From contig NZ_JAUOFB010000003.1 of assembly GCF_030542105.1 (NCBI RefSeq), forward strand, positions 186,001-250,000: a stretch of DNA of 64,000 bases. Direction: 5' to 3'. This stretch comes from Hymenobacter sp. BT730. Lineage in GTDB: Bacteria; Bacteroidota; Bacteroidia; Cytophagales; Hymenobacteraceae. The position numbers were made by a program, and so were the translations under genes. The notes under the pieces were generated by a model. That model was not told the origin of the DNA, did no database searches, and saw only the letters and a list, made by a program, of their open reading frames with translations. Shown here piece by piece: positions 54,398 to 62,282 of the stretch; positions within the stretch are counted from its first letter, which is position 1; every line of letters begins with the position of its first letter.

Positions 54398-55543
54398 TTA
54401 CTTTATATCATCCACTATCGATAACAATTTAGCACCTTCGGCGGCCCAAAAAGAATCCGCGGGTACGCCCCACGGATAAAACTCCTGACGCAGCAGCTGG
54501 TCGCCTACCTCCCGGGTTGCCACAGTATCCGTAAAATTGACGACCAGGCCGGCCTGATGCTGCTCCACCAAAGTCCGCCAAAGCTGATTATTCGGAATAA
54601 GTACGGGCAGGCCCATTGCCATATATTCAAATAGCTTGGTAGGAATGCATCGCCAGGAACTAGGGTGAGGCTGGTACGGCAGCAAACCTAAGTGGACGTT
54701 GCTAATAGCTGCTACAATCTGGGAATGTGGTACAGGCACCGCACCGCCCAGTAAGGTGACAGCACCATTCGCCGTGGTGATTTCAGTGGCCAACCGCTGT
54801 AGCAGGTCCGGTTGCTGGCAGTACCCTATAATGGTGAGGTGGGCCTGGGGCCAGAATGTGCGCAGGCTTTTGGTAAAGGCTACCGCCTCCAATACGCCGT
54901 TGAGTTCCGAGATAGTCCCGGAGTACAAGAGCTCCAGTGGTTGGCCGGGCAAGAACTTAACGGGAGTTACGCGTGGCAGAACGTTGGCTACCGGCTGATA
55001 CTTGTTTTCCAGCACCGTGACATGTTCAGGGCGGGTAAAAGGCAGTTCCTCAGCATAGCTGCGCTCCGCCAGAATAAGCCGGGAAGCAGAGCGGGCGGCC
55101 AGGGTTTCTAGGCCTCGTACAAGGGCCGCCAGCAGCCCCCGTAGCCAGGAGGGGTATACGGACTGCGTGCGGATATTTAGAGCGTAATTTTCCCGGATAT
55201 CATAGAAGAAGTGCCGGTTTGGCCGCAGTACTTTCCAAAGGAGAGTGAGAGGCAAGAGCTCCGGTGCATGCACAATGCAGAGGTCCGGTTGCAGCTTCCG
55301 CAGTAGTTTCCAATAAGTAGCCTGGGCTGTTAACCGGGCCCAACTCAGCCGGGTACCGGCCTGCAACACATGAGTATGCAGATTGGCCGGCGCATCTGCC
55401 GGAACTGGGGTAGCCCGACCTGCTATGTGCACCTGTAGGCCGGGGCGCTGTGCCAGCGTGTGGCCAAACTTTTCATACATGCGCGTGTCGTCCAGTGGCT
55501 TTAGCACGGACGCCAGTAAAATCGTGCGGATTCGGCTGGGCAT
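54398..55543 (-). CDS. GT4-family glycosyltransferase
   Basis: A 381-residue GT-B fold protein. The N-terminal half has LCIVHAPELLPL and FYDIRENYALN, and the C-terminal nucleotide-binding half has LLYSGTISELNGVLEAV, LTIIGYCQQ and SWRCIPTKLFEYMAMGLPVLIP, the last being the GT4 sugar-nucleotide site. It transfers a sugar from a nucleotide sugar to an unknown acceptor, probably in surface polysaccharide or glycolipid synthesis. It is isolated, with no polysaccharide cluster beside it. Confidence 0.87.
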   Translation of the reverse strand: MPSRIRTILLASVLKPLDDTRMYEKFGHTLAQRPGLQVHIAGRATPVPADAPANLHTHVLQAGTRLSWARLTAQATYWKLLRKLQPDLCIVHAPELLPLTLLWKVLRPNRHFFYDIRENYALNIRTQSVYPSWLRGLLAALVRGLETLAARSASRLILAERSYAEELPFTRPEHVTVLENKYQPVANVLPRVTPVKFLPGQPLELLYSGTISELNGVLEAVAFTKSLRTFWPQAHLTIIGYCQQPDLLQRLATEITTANGAVTLLGGAVPVPHSQIVAAISNVHLGLLPYQPHPSSWRCIPTKLFEYMAMGLPVLIPNNQLWRTLVEQHQAGLVVNFTDTVATREVGDQLLRQEFYPWGVPADSFWAAEGAKLLSIVDDIK

Positions 55544-55613
55544 AAATGAAACAGGCGAGAAGAGAAGGAAACGGCTGACGAAAGTTGCCCCAATATCAGC
55601 CGGTAAGATACAG

Positions 55614-55648
55614 GAAAACCACCTTGCCCATCGGGCAAGGTGGTTTTC
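55614..55648. terminator. Bidirectional stem-loop terminator
   Basis: A perfect 16-bp stem GAAAACCACCTTGCCC / GGGCAAGGTGGTTTTC with a 3-nt loop. It lies 22 nt downstream of the CHRD gene on the minus strand, so it ends the four-gene envelope cluster. Confidence 0.82.
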
Positions 55649-55670
55649 AGATGACTTTACAAAGGTGCGA

Positions 55671-56111
55671 CTACTTCACCGTGATGTTGCCGCGAATTTC
55701 GCCGCTGGGGTTGTCAGAGGTGTGGAAGTTCACGTAGAAGTGGCCCGCCATCAGCTCAGCTGCATCTGCTTCTGAGAGTGTAGCCGTGCCCGTGATAGGA
55801 GAGGCAATGCTGGAGAACGGCACCACTACCGGGCCATTGGCGCCCGGAGCTGCCGCATGAATGTGACCAGCGCTGGGTGTGATACCCTGGTAGGTAACGT
55901 TGTACGTCAGCTTGTGGGTGTTCTTGTCGTAGGTGCCGGTGAAGTTGCCGGAGCCGGGAGACGTGACAGCCGGCACTTCCTGCTGACCATTAATAGCGGC
56001 TTGCAGGTTAGAAGTGGTAGGAGTTGCGTTATCATCATCCTTTTTGCAGCCAGTAAAGGCAACGGTACCCATTAGAAGAACTGCAAAGAGAGAAGTGGAA
56101 AGCTTTTTCAT
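55671..56111 (-). CDS. CHRD-domain lipoprotein
   Basis: A 146-residue lipoprotein (lipobox FTGC, Cys near residue 21, then KKDDDNATP). The rest is one CHRD domain: LQAAINGQQEVPAVTSPGSG, HKLTYNVTYQGITPSAGHIH and HFYVNFHTSDNPSGEIRGNI. CHRD domains occur in chordin and in bacterial envelope proteins; their bacterial role is unknown, and the conserved His residues have been suggested to bind metal. It is the last gene of a cluster with DUF5777, YceI and a cytochrome. Confidence 0.9.
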   Translation of the reverse strand: MKKLSTSLFAVLLMGTVAFTGCKKDDDNATPTTSNLQAAINGQQEVPAVTSPGSGNFTGTYDKNTHKLTYNVTYQGITPSAGHIHAAAPGANGPVVVPFSSIASPITGTATLSEADAAELMAGHFYVNFHTSDNPSGEIRGNITVK

Positions 56112-56151
56112 AAGTTGTAATAGGAGGAGGAAAAGAAAAAAAGTGAAAGAA

Positions 56152-57078
56152 TTACTTGCTGAATTTGTCTTGGGTGCGCAGGGTAAAGTTGCGGTTTACA
56201 TTGAAGCCGAAATACAGGTCTCCCTTGAAGAAATTGCCCTGGGTGTTGGCCACAAAGAACTTTTCAATCATGCCCTGCGAGTTAGTTACGTGCAGCTGAA
56301 ACACGTGCCCCCCGGTTTCAATATCAAAGCCCACAGCCAGGGAATTGCGTACCTCACTGGGCTTGGTAGCGGGCACCAGGTAGTAGTATTCCAGGTTTAG
56401 CGAAGTACGCTTCGTCAGCTTCTGCCGACCGCCAAAACCTACAGCGTATACATCATGCGGGTCCTGATCCGTAGCCACCAGGTTGCGGTGAATAAGCGTA
56501 GGCATGAGCTGCAGTGAAAGGGCAGGGCTAAACTTGCGCGCAATCAATCCTTGGTAGGAATAGGTCATACGACGGGCCAGCGTATGTTCAACCTGGTCGT
56601 TATAGCGTAGCGTGGTCAGTGCGGAGCTGGCAAACAGAGTCACCGAGACCGGCATGGCATGGGCGCCAGTGCTTTGGCGTAGGGCTTTGTATTTCACAAA
56701 GCTGTCCAGGGTTTTTTCCAGGGAGCTGCGCCCCACGCCAACTGTAAGCCTATCCGTAAAGCCGTACTCTAAGCCCAGCCGAATGGTGGCCTGGTCTAGC
56801 CCAAAAAAATTATAAGGACCACTGTTGAGAGTGCCAAAGCGGTGCGAAATCAGAAACACCATGGTGCCCTTTCCGGGTGTTTGAATAGTGTGCCCATTTA
56901 TCAGCCGGGAGCTTTTAAAGGTGGCATCCACAACGGAGGAGGTCGTAGAGGGCGGCGTTTGCTGCTCCAGTTCATTCAGAATATCATCCTGAGCTTGGGC
57001 AGGAGTAGCCAGCAGGCCACCAACTAAAAGCAGAAGCGCGCCCAAGGTGCCGGGCAGGCGAAAGTAGAGTTCACGCAT
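56152..57078 (-). CDS. DUF5777 outer-membrane beta-barrel protein
   Basis: A 308-residue protein with a signal peptide (cleavage near PAQAQDD, residue 30). The mature part is a series of alternating strands, including GTMVFLISHRFGTLNSGPYNFFGLD, LEYGFTDRLTVGVGRS and a C-terminal FYFGFNVNRNFTLRT-like strand. It fits the DUF5777 family of barrels. It lies 11 nt after the YceI stop, so it is co-transcribed. These barrels are frequently found with YceI and c-type cytochromes in Bacteroidota, suggesting a shared envelope function that is not known. Confidence 0.82.
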   Translation of the reverse strand: MRELYFRLPGTLGALLLLVGGLLATPAQAQDDILNELEQQTPPSTTSSVVDATFKSSRLINGHTIQTPGKGTMVFLISHRFGTLNSGPYNFFGLDQATIRLGLEYGFTDRLTVGVGRSSLEKTLDSFVKYKALRQSTGAHAMPVSVTLFASSALTTLRYNDQVEHTLARRMTYSYQGLIARKFSPALSLQLMPTLIHRNLVATDQDPHDVYAVGFGGRQKLTKRTSLNLEYYYLVPATKPSEVRNSLAVGFDIETGGHVFQLHVTNSQGMIEKFFVANTQGNFFKGDLYFGFNVNRNFTLRTQDKFSK

Positions 57079-57089
57079 AGCGTAAAAAA

Positions 57090-57668
57090 TTAAGGTTGTG
57101 CAAGTGTGACTGGGGATACCGGGTCGCAGGCCATCGACACACGCACGGTAACTATTTTGGCAATATGCTCGCGCACCAGCAGGGGCACGTCAATGCCATA
57201 ATCGGCGGGCGCTACACTGAACAGGGTATGTACCAGCAGTCGACCGCTGGCTACTTCCAGCGAGCCGGTGGTCTGCACCCGGCGTGTAATGCCGTGCAGC
57301 GTAAGGTCGCCTTCTACCGATACCCGCTGGGGCCCGCCTTTGTGCAGCAGGTCTACATTCAGGTTGGTCACGCGTCCTTTGAAAGTGGCTTTGGGGAAGC
57401 GGTCCGACTCCATGTAGTTCTCATTAAAGTGCTCCTGCATCAGGGTGCGCTTGAACTCGAACGTGCGGATGGGAATGGCAAAAGCCACCTGGGCCGTTTG
57501 CATGTCCAGTAAAGCGGCCGCTTGGTCGGTTTTTGCTTCAATATCTTCCATGATGCTCACGGAAAAGAAGCTCACCGAGCCGGTGCGCGTGGAATAGCGT
57601 TGGGCGGAGGCCGAAGAAGAAACCCCCAAAAGCAACGCCATGCACAGCCAGGAATAGCAGTGTTTCAT
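57090..57668 (-). CDS. YceI-family lipocalin-like protein
   Basis: A 192-residue exported protein (signal peptide MKHCYSWLCMALLLGVSSSASA). The mature domain has the YceI pattern: RTGSVSFFSVSIMEDIEAKT, NENYMESDRFPKATFKGRV and VEGDLTLHGITRRVQ. YceI proteins form a lipocalin-like barrel that binds polyisoprenoid or other lipophilic ligands in the periplasm. The start at 57668 is chosen for the signal. It is the second gene of the cluster, 24 nt after the cytochrome. Confidence 0.92.
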   Translation of the reverse strand: MKHCYSWLCMALLLGVSSSASAQRYSTRTGSVSFFSVSIMEDIEAKTDQAAALLDMQTAQVAFAIPIRTFEFKRTLMQEHFNENYMESDRFPKATFKGRVTNLNVDLLHKGGPQRVSVEGDLTLHGITRRVQTTGSLEVASGRLLVHTLFSVAPADYGIDVPLLVREHIAKIVTVRVSMACDPVSPVTLAQP

Positions 57669-57691
57669 GGGTGCGATGAAATGAGGAAAAG

Positions 57692-58054
57692 TTAGTTCTG
57701 GGGGGCGCCCGCATCCACCCATTTTTGCAGCAGAGCAATGTCGCAGGCAGAGAGTTTGGCGCCGTCCTTCGGCATCTGGGCAAAACCTGGAGCATGGGTC
57801 ACCACGCCCATCAGCTGGCCGGTGGAGGCGCGCTGGTGTAGCTCGGTGTAGTCTTCCAGATTAACGTTACCGGTGCGCAGGGCGGCACTATGGCAGCTCA
57901 GGCAGTTGCGTGCCAGCAAGGGCTGAATGTTCTGTGAGTACGTGACCAGGGCCGGCGTGTCACAGGCTGGCTGCGGGTCGCTAATCTCATCAGCCACATC
58001 ATAGGCACAGCCGGAAAGCAAAAAGATAAAGAGAATAAAGGGGTAGCGGTTCAT
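57692..58054 (-). CDS. c-type cytochrome lipoprotein
   Basis: A 120-residue lipoprotein (lipobox LSGC, Cys16). A single heme c site CLSCH at 51-55 and a candidate axial Met in FAQMPKDG mark a monoheme cytochrome of the planctomycete-type/PSCyt1 style (IQPLLARNCLSCHSA). It probably carries electrons in the envelope. It is the first gene of the four-gene cluster. The start at 58054 is chosen for the lipoprotein signal. Confidence 0.87.
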   Translation of the reverse strand: MNRYPFILFIFLLSGCAYDVADEISDPQPACDTPALVTYSQNIQPLLARNCLSCHSAALRTGNVNLEDYTELHQRASTGQLMGVVTHAPGFAQMPKDGAKLSACDIALLQKWVDAGAPQN

Positions 58055-58084
58055 TGCAAAGGCAGGGAGTGTAGGGCGCAGCAA

Positions 58085-58333
58085 CCAGGATAATATCCTG
58101 TTCGCGCTACATACGCCGTGATTTTGGGGTTTGGATTTAGGAAATGAAAAATTTTGTAATAAAATTTTATGATAGGATTTTTTGCATCCTCATTATGTAA
58201 AAGATGTTGCTACATGATTTTGTTTCAATATATAATTAAATACTGTTTATAGAAGAATATTTATTTTTTTTTCGGTTTTAAGGATAGTTACCAGATATGC
58301 GTGCTGATGTTCCCGGCATAGGGGAGAACCTCG
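58085..58333. promoter_or_regulatory. AT-rich divergent promoter region
   Basis: This stretch between the cytochrome cluster and dapD is strongly AT-rich from about 58130 to 58280 (long A and T tracts). It must contain the cluster promoter on the minus strand. I see no gene in it. Confidence 0.5.
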
Positions 58334-58341
58334 TAGATTTG
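58334..58341 (+). promoter_or_regulatory. -7 promoter element of dapD (TAGATTTG)
   Basis: TAGATTTG matches TAnnTTTG and lies 28 nt before the preferred dapD ATG at 58370. Confidence 0.55.
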
Positions 58342-58369
58342 CATCCTATCCACCATGATTGTTTTTTGC

Positions 58370-59185
58370 ATGACTGATCTGCAAGCCACCATAGAAGCGG
58401 CCTGGAACGACCGGAGCCTGCTGCAACAGGCTGCCACGACTGAAACTATTAACCACGTTATTGAAGAGCTGGACAAAGGCCGCCTGCGCGTAGCCCAGCC
58501 CTTAGGCGACGATTGGCAAGTGAATGACTGGGTGAAGAAGGCCGTTATTCTCTATTTCCCCATTCGTCAGATGGAAACCATCGAAGTCGGCCCTTTTGAG
58601 TTCCGCGACAAAATGCGCCTCAAAACCAACTACGAGCAGCAGGGCGTGCGCGTGGTACCGCCTGCGGTAGCCCGCTATGGTGCTTACCTGGCGCCCGGCG
58701 TTATCCTGATGCCCAGCTACGTGAATATTGGTGCCTGGGTAGGCGAGGGGACGATGGTGGATACCTGGGCCACCGTTGGTTCCTGCGCTCAGATTGGCGC
58801 CGGCGTACACCTGAGCGGTGGCGTAGGTATTGGCGGCGTACTGGAGCCCGTGCAGGCTGCTCCGGTTATCATTGAAGATGGCGCCTTCATTGGCTCGCGC
58901 AGCATTTTGGTAGAAGGCTGCCGCGTAGGTAAAGAAGCCGTTATCGGGGCCGGCGTAACCATTACCGGCAGCACCCGCATTATTGATGTTACCGGTTCAG
59001 AGCCAAAGCAATACCGTGGCTATGTGCCCGCCCGGTCCGTTGTCATTCCCGGCACCTTGCCTAAGCAGTTTGCGGCCGGTGAATACCACGTGCCCTGTGC
59101 CCTTATTATTGGGCAGCGCAAGCCCAGCACAGATTTGAAGACGTCCTTGAATGATGCTTTGCGTGAGCATGGCGTAGCAGTATAA
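58370..59185 (+). CDS. dapD: Tetrahydrodipicolinate N-succinyltransferase
   Basis: A 271-residue left-handed beta-helix acyltransferase in lysine/diaminopimelate synthesis. The N-terminal helical domain starts TDLQATIEAAWNDR. Hexapeptide repeats span about 105-225 (VNIGAWVGEGTMVDTWATVGSC, GVHLSGGVGIGGVLEP, ILVEGCRVGKEAVIGAGV). DapD uses succinyl-CoA. An in-frame ATG 15 nt upstream (58355) would leave a very short leader after the -7 element, so 58370 is preferred. It shares a pathway with dapA at 6.2 kb. Confidence 0.94.
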   Translation: MTDLQATIEAAWNDRSLLQQAATTETINHVIEELDKGRLRVAQPLGDDWQVNDWVKKAVILYFPIRQMETIEVGPFEFRDKMRLKTNYEQQGVRVVPPAVARYGAYLAPGVILMPSYVNIGAWVGEGTMVDTWATVGSCAQIGAGVHLSGGVGIGGVLEPVQAAPVIIEDGAFIGSRSILVEGCRVGKEAVIGAGVTITGSTRIIDVTGSEPKQYRGYVPARSVVIPGTLPKQFAAGEYHVPCALIIGQRKPSTDLKTSLNDALREHGVAV

Positions 59186-59203
59186 GCTAGGCTTCACTTA
59201 CTT

Positions 59204-59252
59204 CTAAAAATCAGAAAAGCCCCGTACAATACGGGGCTTTTCTGATTTTTAG
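59204..59252. terminator. Bidirectional stem-loop terminator
   Basis: A perfect 22-bp stem (CTAAAAATCAGAAAAGCCCC... pairing with 59231-59252) with loop ACAAT, between convergent dapD and msrA. Confidence 0.88.
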
Positions 59253-59271
59253 AGGCGCTAAAATAGGCCGC

Positions 59272-59802
59272 TTACGCCTTGAGCTTCTCGCCAAAAACAG
59301 CTTTTACCTTATCTACTTTTGGTTTCACCACAAACTGGCAATAGGGCTGGGAGCCGTTCAGGTTGAAGTAGTTCTGATGATAGTCCTCGGCGGGGTAGAA
59401 CACCTTCAGCGGCTCAATTTCCGTTACAATGGGGTTTTCAAATGCATGGGCTTCATTCAGCTTCTGCTTGTAGGCCTCGGCCAGGTGCTTCTGCTCCTCG
59501 TTGTGATAGTAGATGCCGGAGCGGTACTGCGTGCCAACATCATTGCCCTGGCGGTTAAGGGTAGTGGGGTCGTGGGTTTTCCAGAAGACTTCCAGTAACT
59601 CCTCAAAGCTGATTTGGGCTGGGTCGTAGGTGATTTGCGCCACCTCATTATGACCCGTAAGGCCACTGCATACTTCCTTATAAGTGGGGTTTGGAATACG
59701 GCCGCCGGTGTAGCCGGAAACCACCTTTTCCACGCCCTTCAGGTTTTGAAAAACGGCTTCTACGCACCAGAAGCACCCGGCACCAAATGTTGCTTGTTCC
59801 AT
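59272..59802 (-). CDS. msrA: Peptide methionine-(S)-sulfoxide reductase MsrA
   Basis: A 176-residue enzyme. The catalytic motif GAGCFWC (Cys10, resolving region Cys13) is near the N-terminus, followed by [22 protein letters not shown] and the YHQNYF motif near 140. It reduces methionine sulfoxide in oxidised proteins, with electrons from thioredoxin. The start at 59802 (MEQATFGAG) is the cytosolic form; the longer frame to 59871 has no signal peptide. Confidence 0.95.
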   Translation of the reverse strand: MEQATFGAGCFWCVEAVFQNLKGVEKVVSGYTGGRIPNPTYKEVCSGLTGHNEVAQITYDPAQISFEELLEVFWKTHDPTTLNRQGNDVGTQYRSGIYYHNEEQKHLAEAYKQKLNEAHAFENPIVTEIEPLKVFYPAEDYHQNYFNLNGSQPYCQFVVKPKVDKVKAVFGEKLKA

Positions 59803-59945
59803 TCTATGTATAACTGACTGAGGTTGATAAGCAGGCTGAACAGTAGGACTGGTAGCTGAATGCAGCAACAAGTAGACAGCCTTTATGACTTAAACAGCCA
59901 AACTATACCGGAAGGTTTGCTCCGCCGGCCTGCTGGCAAAGCAAA

Positions 59946-59967
59946 AGGCCCCGTATAAACGGGGCCT
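59946..59967 (-). terminator. Stem-loop terminator
   Basis: AGGCCCCGT / ACGGGGCCT with a 4-nt loop. On the minus strand it is followed by TTTTGC, 34 nt after the stop of the 3-hydroxybutyryl-CoA dehydrogenase gene. Confidence 0.7.
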
Positions 59968-60001
59968 AGTGTTATTTGATATGGAAAAATAGCGGCTTGC
60001 C

Positions 60002-60895
60002 TTAGCTTTTCCTGAACCGCTCAGCCAACACCAACTCTTTGGTACCATGTGTCCAGGAGTAGAAGCCTTCGCCCGACTTCGCGCCCAGGCGGCCGGCCAT
60101 TACCATGTTCACCAGCAGGGGGCAGGGAGCATATTTGGGGTTGCCTAGTCCTTCGTGTAGCACCCGCAGAATAGCCAGGCACACATCCAGGCCAATAAAG
60201 TCGGCGAGCTGCAGTGGGCCCATTGGGTGCGCCATACCCAGCTTCATCACCGTATCAATTTCTTCCACGCCCGCTACGCCTTCAAATAAGGTGTAGATAG
60301 CCTCATTGATCATCGGCATCAGAATGCGGTTGGCCACAAAGCCAGGATAGTCGTTTACCTCCGTGGGCGTTTTACCCAACTGCCGAGACAGGTCCATCAC
60401 CTTTTCTGTCACTGCATCGGAAGTAGCATAACCCCGGATAACCTCCACCAGCTTCATTACCGGCACGGGGTTCATGAAATGCATGCCTATCACCTGCTCG
60501 GGGCGCTTGGTAACGGCGGCAATCTTGGTAATGGAAATAGACGAAGTGTTGGAAGCCAGAATTGCGCCTTGCGGGGCGTGCTGATCCAGGTCGCGGAAGA
60601 TCTGCAGCTTCAGGTCCATGTTTTCTGTGGCAGCTTCCACTACCAGCTCTACGTTGCGCACGCCATCAGCCACCGAGGTATAAGTAGTGATGTTACCTAG
60701 TGTAGTGGTTTTATCGGCCTCGCTCAGGGAGCCTTTCGCAACCTGACGGTCCAGGTTTTTGGAAATTGTACCTAGGGCCCGGTCCAGTGCGGCCTGGTTG
60801 ATATCAATTAGCGCAACTGAAAAACCGTGCTGTGCAAACACGTGGGCAATGCCATTGCCCATAGTGCCGGAGCCAATAACGGCAACATTCATCAT
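60002..60895 (-). CDS. 3-hydroxybutyryl-CoA dehydrogenase
   Basis: A 297-residue NAD(P)-dependent dehydrogenase. The Rossmann motif GSGTMGNGIA (8-17) opens the protein. SNTSSISI, the catalytic His in GMHFMNPVPVMKLVEV and PGFVANRILMPMINEA follow, and the C-terminal domain has GAKSGEGFYSW. It interconverts acetoacetyl-CoA and 3-hydroxybutyryl-CoA. With icmF (butyryl-CoA side) and the HMGL-like enzyme (acetoacetate) it suggests active short-chain acyl-CoA metabolism, but the genes are not linked. Two adjacent ATG codons start the frame. Confidence 0.93.
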   Translation of the reverse strand: MMNVAVIGSGTMGNGIAHVFAQHGFSVALIDINQAALDRALGTISKNLDRQVAKGSLSEADKTTTLGNITTYTSVADGVRNVELVVEAATENMDLKLQIFRDLDQHAPQGAILASNTSSISITKIAAVTKRPEQVIGMHFMNPVPVMKLVEVIRGYATSDAVTEKVMDLSRQLGKTPTEVNDYPGFVANRILMPMINEAIYTLFEGVAGVEEIDTVMKLGMAHPMGPLQLADFIGLDVCLAILRVLHEGLGNPKYAPCPLLVNMVMAGRLGAKSGEGFYSWTHGTKELVLAERFRKS

Positions 60896-61231
60896 GGAGT
60901 AGGGTGGATTTTGGGTGGGAATCCGAAAGGAGGTGGCCCTTTCGGGTGTGCAAAGCTAACCCGAAATCCTGCTCACCCAACTCCTGAATTAACGGCAGAC
61001 GTACTTCAGGTTAAAAAATGATTAAAGCTGAAAACTGGGGTAAATGCCTGCTTTTTAGGTTGTTTAAGAGATATATAGAATTATTGCTGAATATTTTTCC
61101 AACACAATTATATCCTTTTACCCATAGCCCCGTACAAAACCGCATATCATCCTTAAAGCACATTTTCATCCGGAAAAAGTGCCTAATGATGGTGGTTCTC
61201 TCCCTTCCACTTCCAACCACATTTTAACATC
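60896..61231 (+). promoter_or_regulatory. Gene-free promoter/leader region of the small membrane protein
   Basis: This 336-bp gap separates divergent genes. Bases 61010-61140 are AT-rich. Short frames exist on both strands (for example 61018-61227), but they look like chance. No exact TAnnTTTG is visible. Confidence 0.4.
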
Positions 61232-61393
61232 ATGGGAAATCTCCTGTATATCATCGCGGTGATTCTGATCATCATCTGGGCCCTTGGCTTCCTTGGCTTC
61301 AATAGCTTCGGCATGGGCAACCTGATTCACATTCTGCTGGTTATTGCCATTATTGCTATAGTGCTGCGTTTGATTCGTGGCGGCACGGTATAA
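61232..61393 (+). CDS. lmo0937-family small membrane protein
   Basis: A 53-residue protein: MGNLLYIIAVILIIIWALGF, LGFNSFGMGNLIHILLVIAI, IAIVLRLIRGGTV. It has two hydrophobic helices joined by a short Gly/Asn turn, the pattern of the lmo0937 family, which is widespread and often stress-induced. The function is unknown. It stands alone with its own strong terminator. Confidence 0.82.
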   Translation: MGNLLYIIAVILIIIWALGFLGFNSFGMGNLIHILLVIAIIAIVLRLIRGGTV

Positions 61394-61433
61394 CCAAAAC
61401 AACCGCTTATACCGGCTTATCTTCGGGTAAGCC

Positions 61434-61477
61434 ACCAACAAAAAGGGCCGCTCTACTGAGCGGCCCTTTTTGTTGGT
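61434..61477. terminator. Bidirectional stem-loop terminator
   Basis: A perfect 20-bp stem ACCAACAAAAAGGGCCGCTC / complement with loop TACT, between the convergent small membrane protein and outer-membrane protein genes. Confidence 0.88.
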
Positions 61478-61490
61478 ATTGTTGAACGTA

Positions 61491-62267
61491 TTATTTCAGA
61501 TCAAACAGGAAGCTGAAGCGAATAACCGGTTGGCCGTAGATGTCATCCAGCCCATCATTAAAGTTATACAGCACCGAAATGTCTCCGGCAGCGCGGTTGC
61601 CAAACTGCTGGCGGTAGCCAACGCCCAGGAGGGGCGTGCTGATAGTTTTCTTCGCTGTAAATAACTTAACCTGGGTACTGGAATTATCCTGGTATAGCTG
61701 CTCGGCCCGGGTTACTTCATACTCGCCGTGCAGGAAAAACTCACGGAATACAATGAATTGGGCAAAGGCTTTCACGCCTATGTTATGTAGCTGAACGCTA
61801 TTTGGGTAGCCCTGCTGCACAGCATAATCCGGAAATGAGTAATTATTGAAGCTATAGCTAATACCAGGACCCACGGCCAGCCGCTCCGTAACCCGGTACC
61901 CAATGGCAGGAGCCAGACTTAGGCTGAACTGACTACCCTCATATGGGTTGCTGCTGAAACCCAAACCAAAGTTGGAGTATAAGAAATACTTGCTCTTAGG
62001 CGCTTCAGCCGCCTTGGGCTGCGGCGGAAGTTCTAACCCGGAAGGACTATCCTTACTAGGCTGGGGATACTGCTCCGTTGGGGCCGGAACGGGCACCTGA
62101 TGCTGGGGCTGCGGTTGTTGCGGCTGCGGCGCAGGCTTAGGAGCCGCCGGTGGGGCCGTATTTAGCTGGGGCTTTACGGTACGGGTGCTATCTGTTTGCG
62201 CCTGAACCGTGGGAGCCGCCAGCAGCACAAAGCCGCCGCACAAAGCCGTAAGCAGAAGATGTTTCAT
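61491..62267 (-). CDS. Outer-membrane beta-barrel protein with proline-rich N-terminus
   Basis: A 258-residue protein with a signal peptide (MKHLLLTALCGGFVLLAAPTVQA). Residues about 30-90 are Pro/Gln-rich (PKPAPQPQQPQPQHQVPVPA), a likely flexible periplasmic tether. Residues about 92-258 are alternating strands (FLYSNFGLGFSSNP, IGYRVTERLAVGPGISYSFN, FLHGEYEVTRAEQ, VIRFSFLFDLK) that end with the typical aromatic-rich C-terminal strand of an outer-membrane barrel. The function is unknown. It lies 15 nt downstream of the ABC-F gene stop, so the two may be co-transcribed. Confidence 0.78.
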   Translation of the reverse strand: MKHLLLTALCGGFVLLAAPTVQAQTDSTRTVKPQLNTAPPAAPKPAPQPQQPQPQHQVPVPAPTEQYPQPSKDSPSGLELPPQPKAAEAPKSKYFLYSNFGLGFSSNPYEGSQFSLSLAPAIGYRVTERLAVGPGISYSFNNYSFPDYAVQQGYPNSVQLHNIGVKAFAQFIVFREFFLHGEYEVTRAEQLYQDNSSTQVKLFTAKKTISTPLLGVGYRQQFGNRAAGDISVLYNFNDGLDDIYGQPVIRFSFLFDLK

Positions 62268-62282
62268 AACCGGATAACGGGC

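Noticed and set aside
61018..61227. Short frames on both strands before the lmo0937-like gene
   Set aside because: The two 69-residue frames are near mirror images in AT-rich DNA and have no protein-like pattern; this is probably a promoter or leader region.
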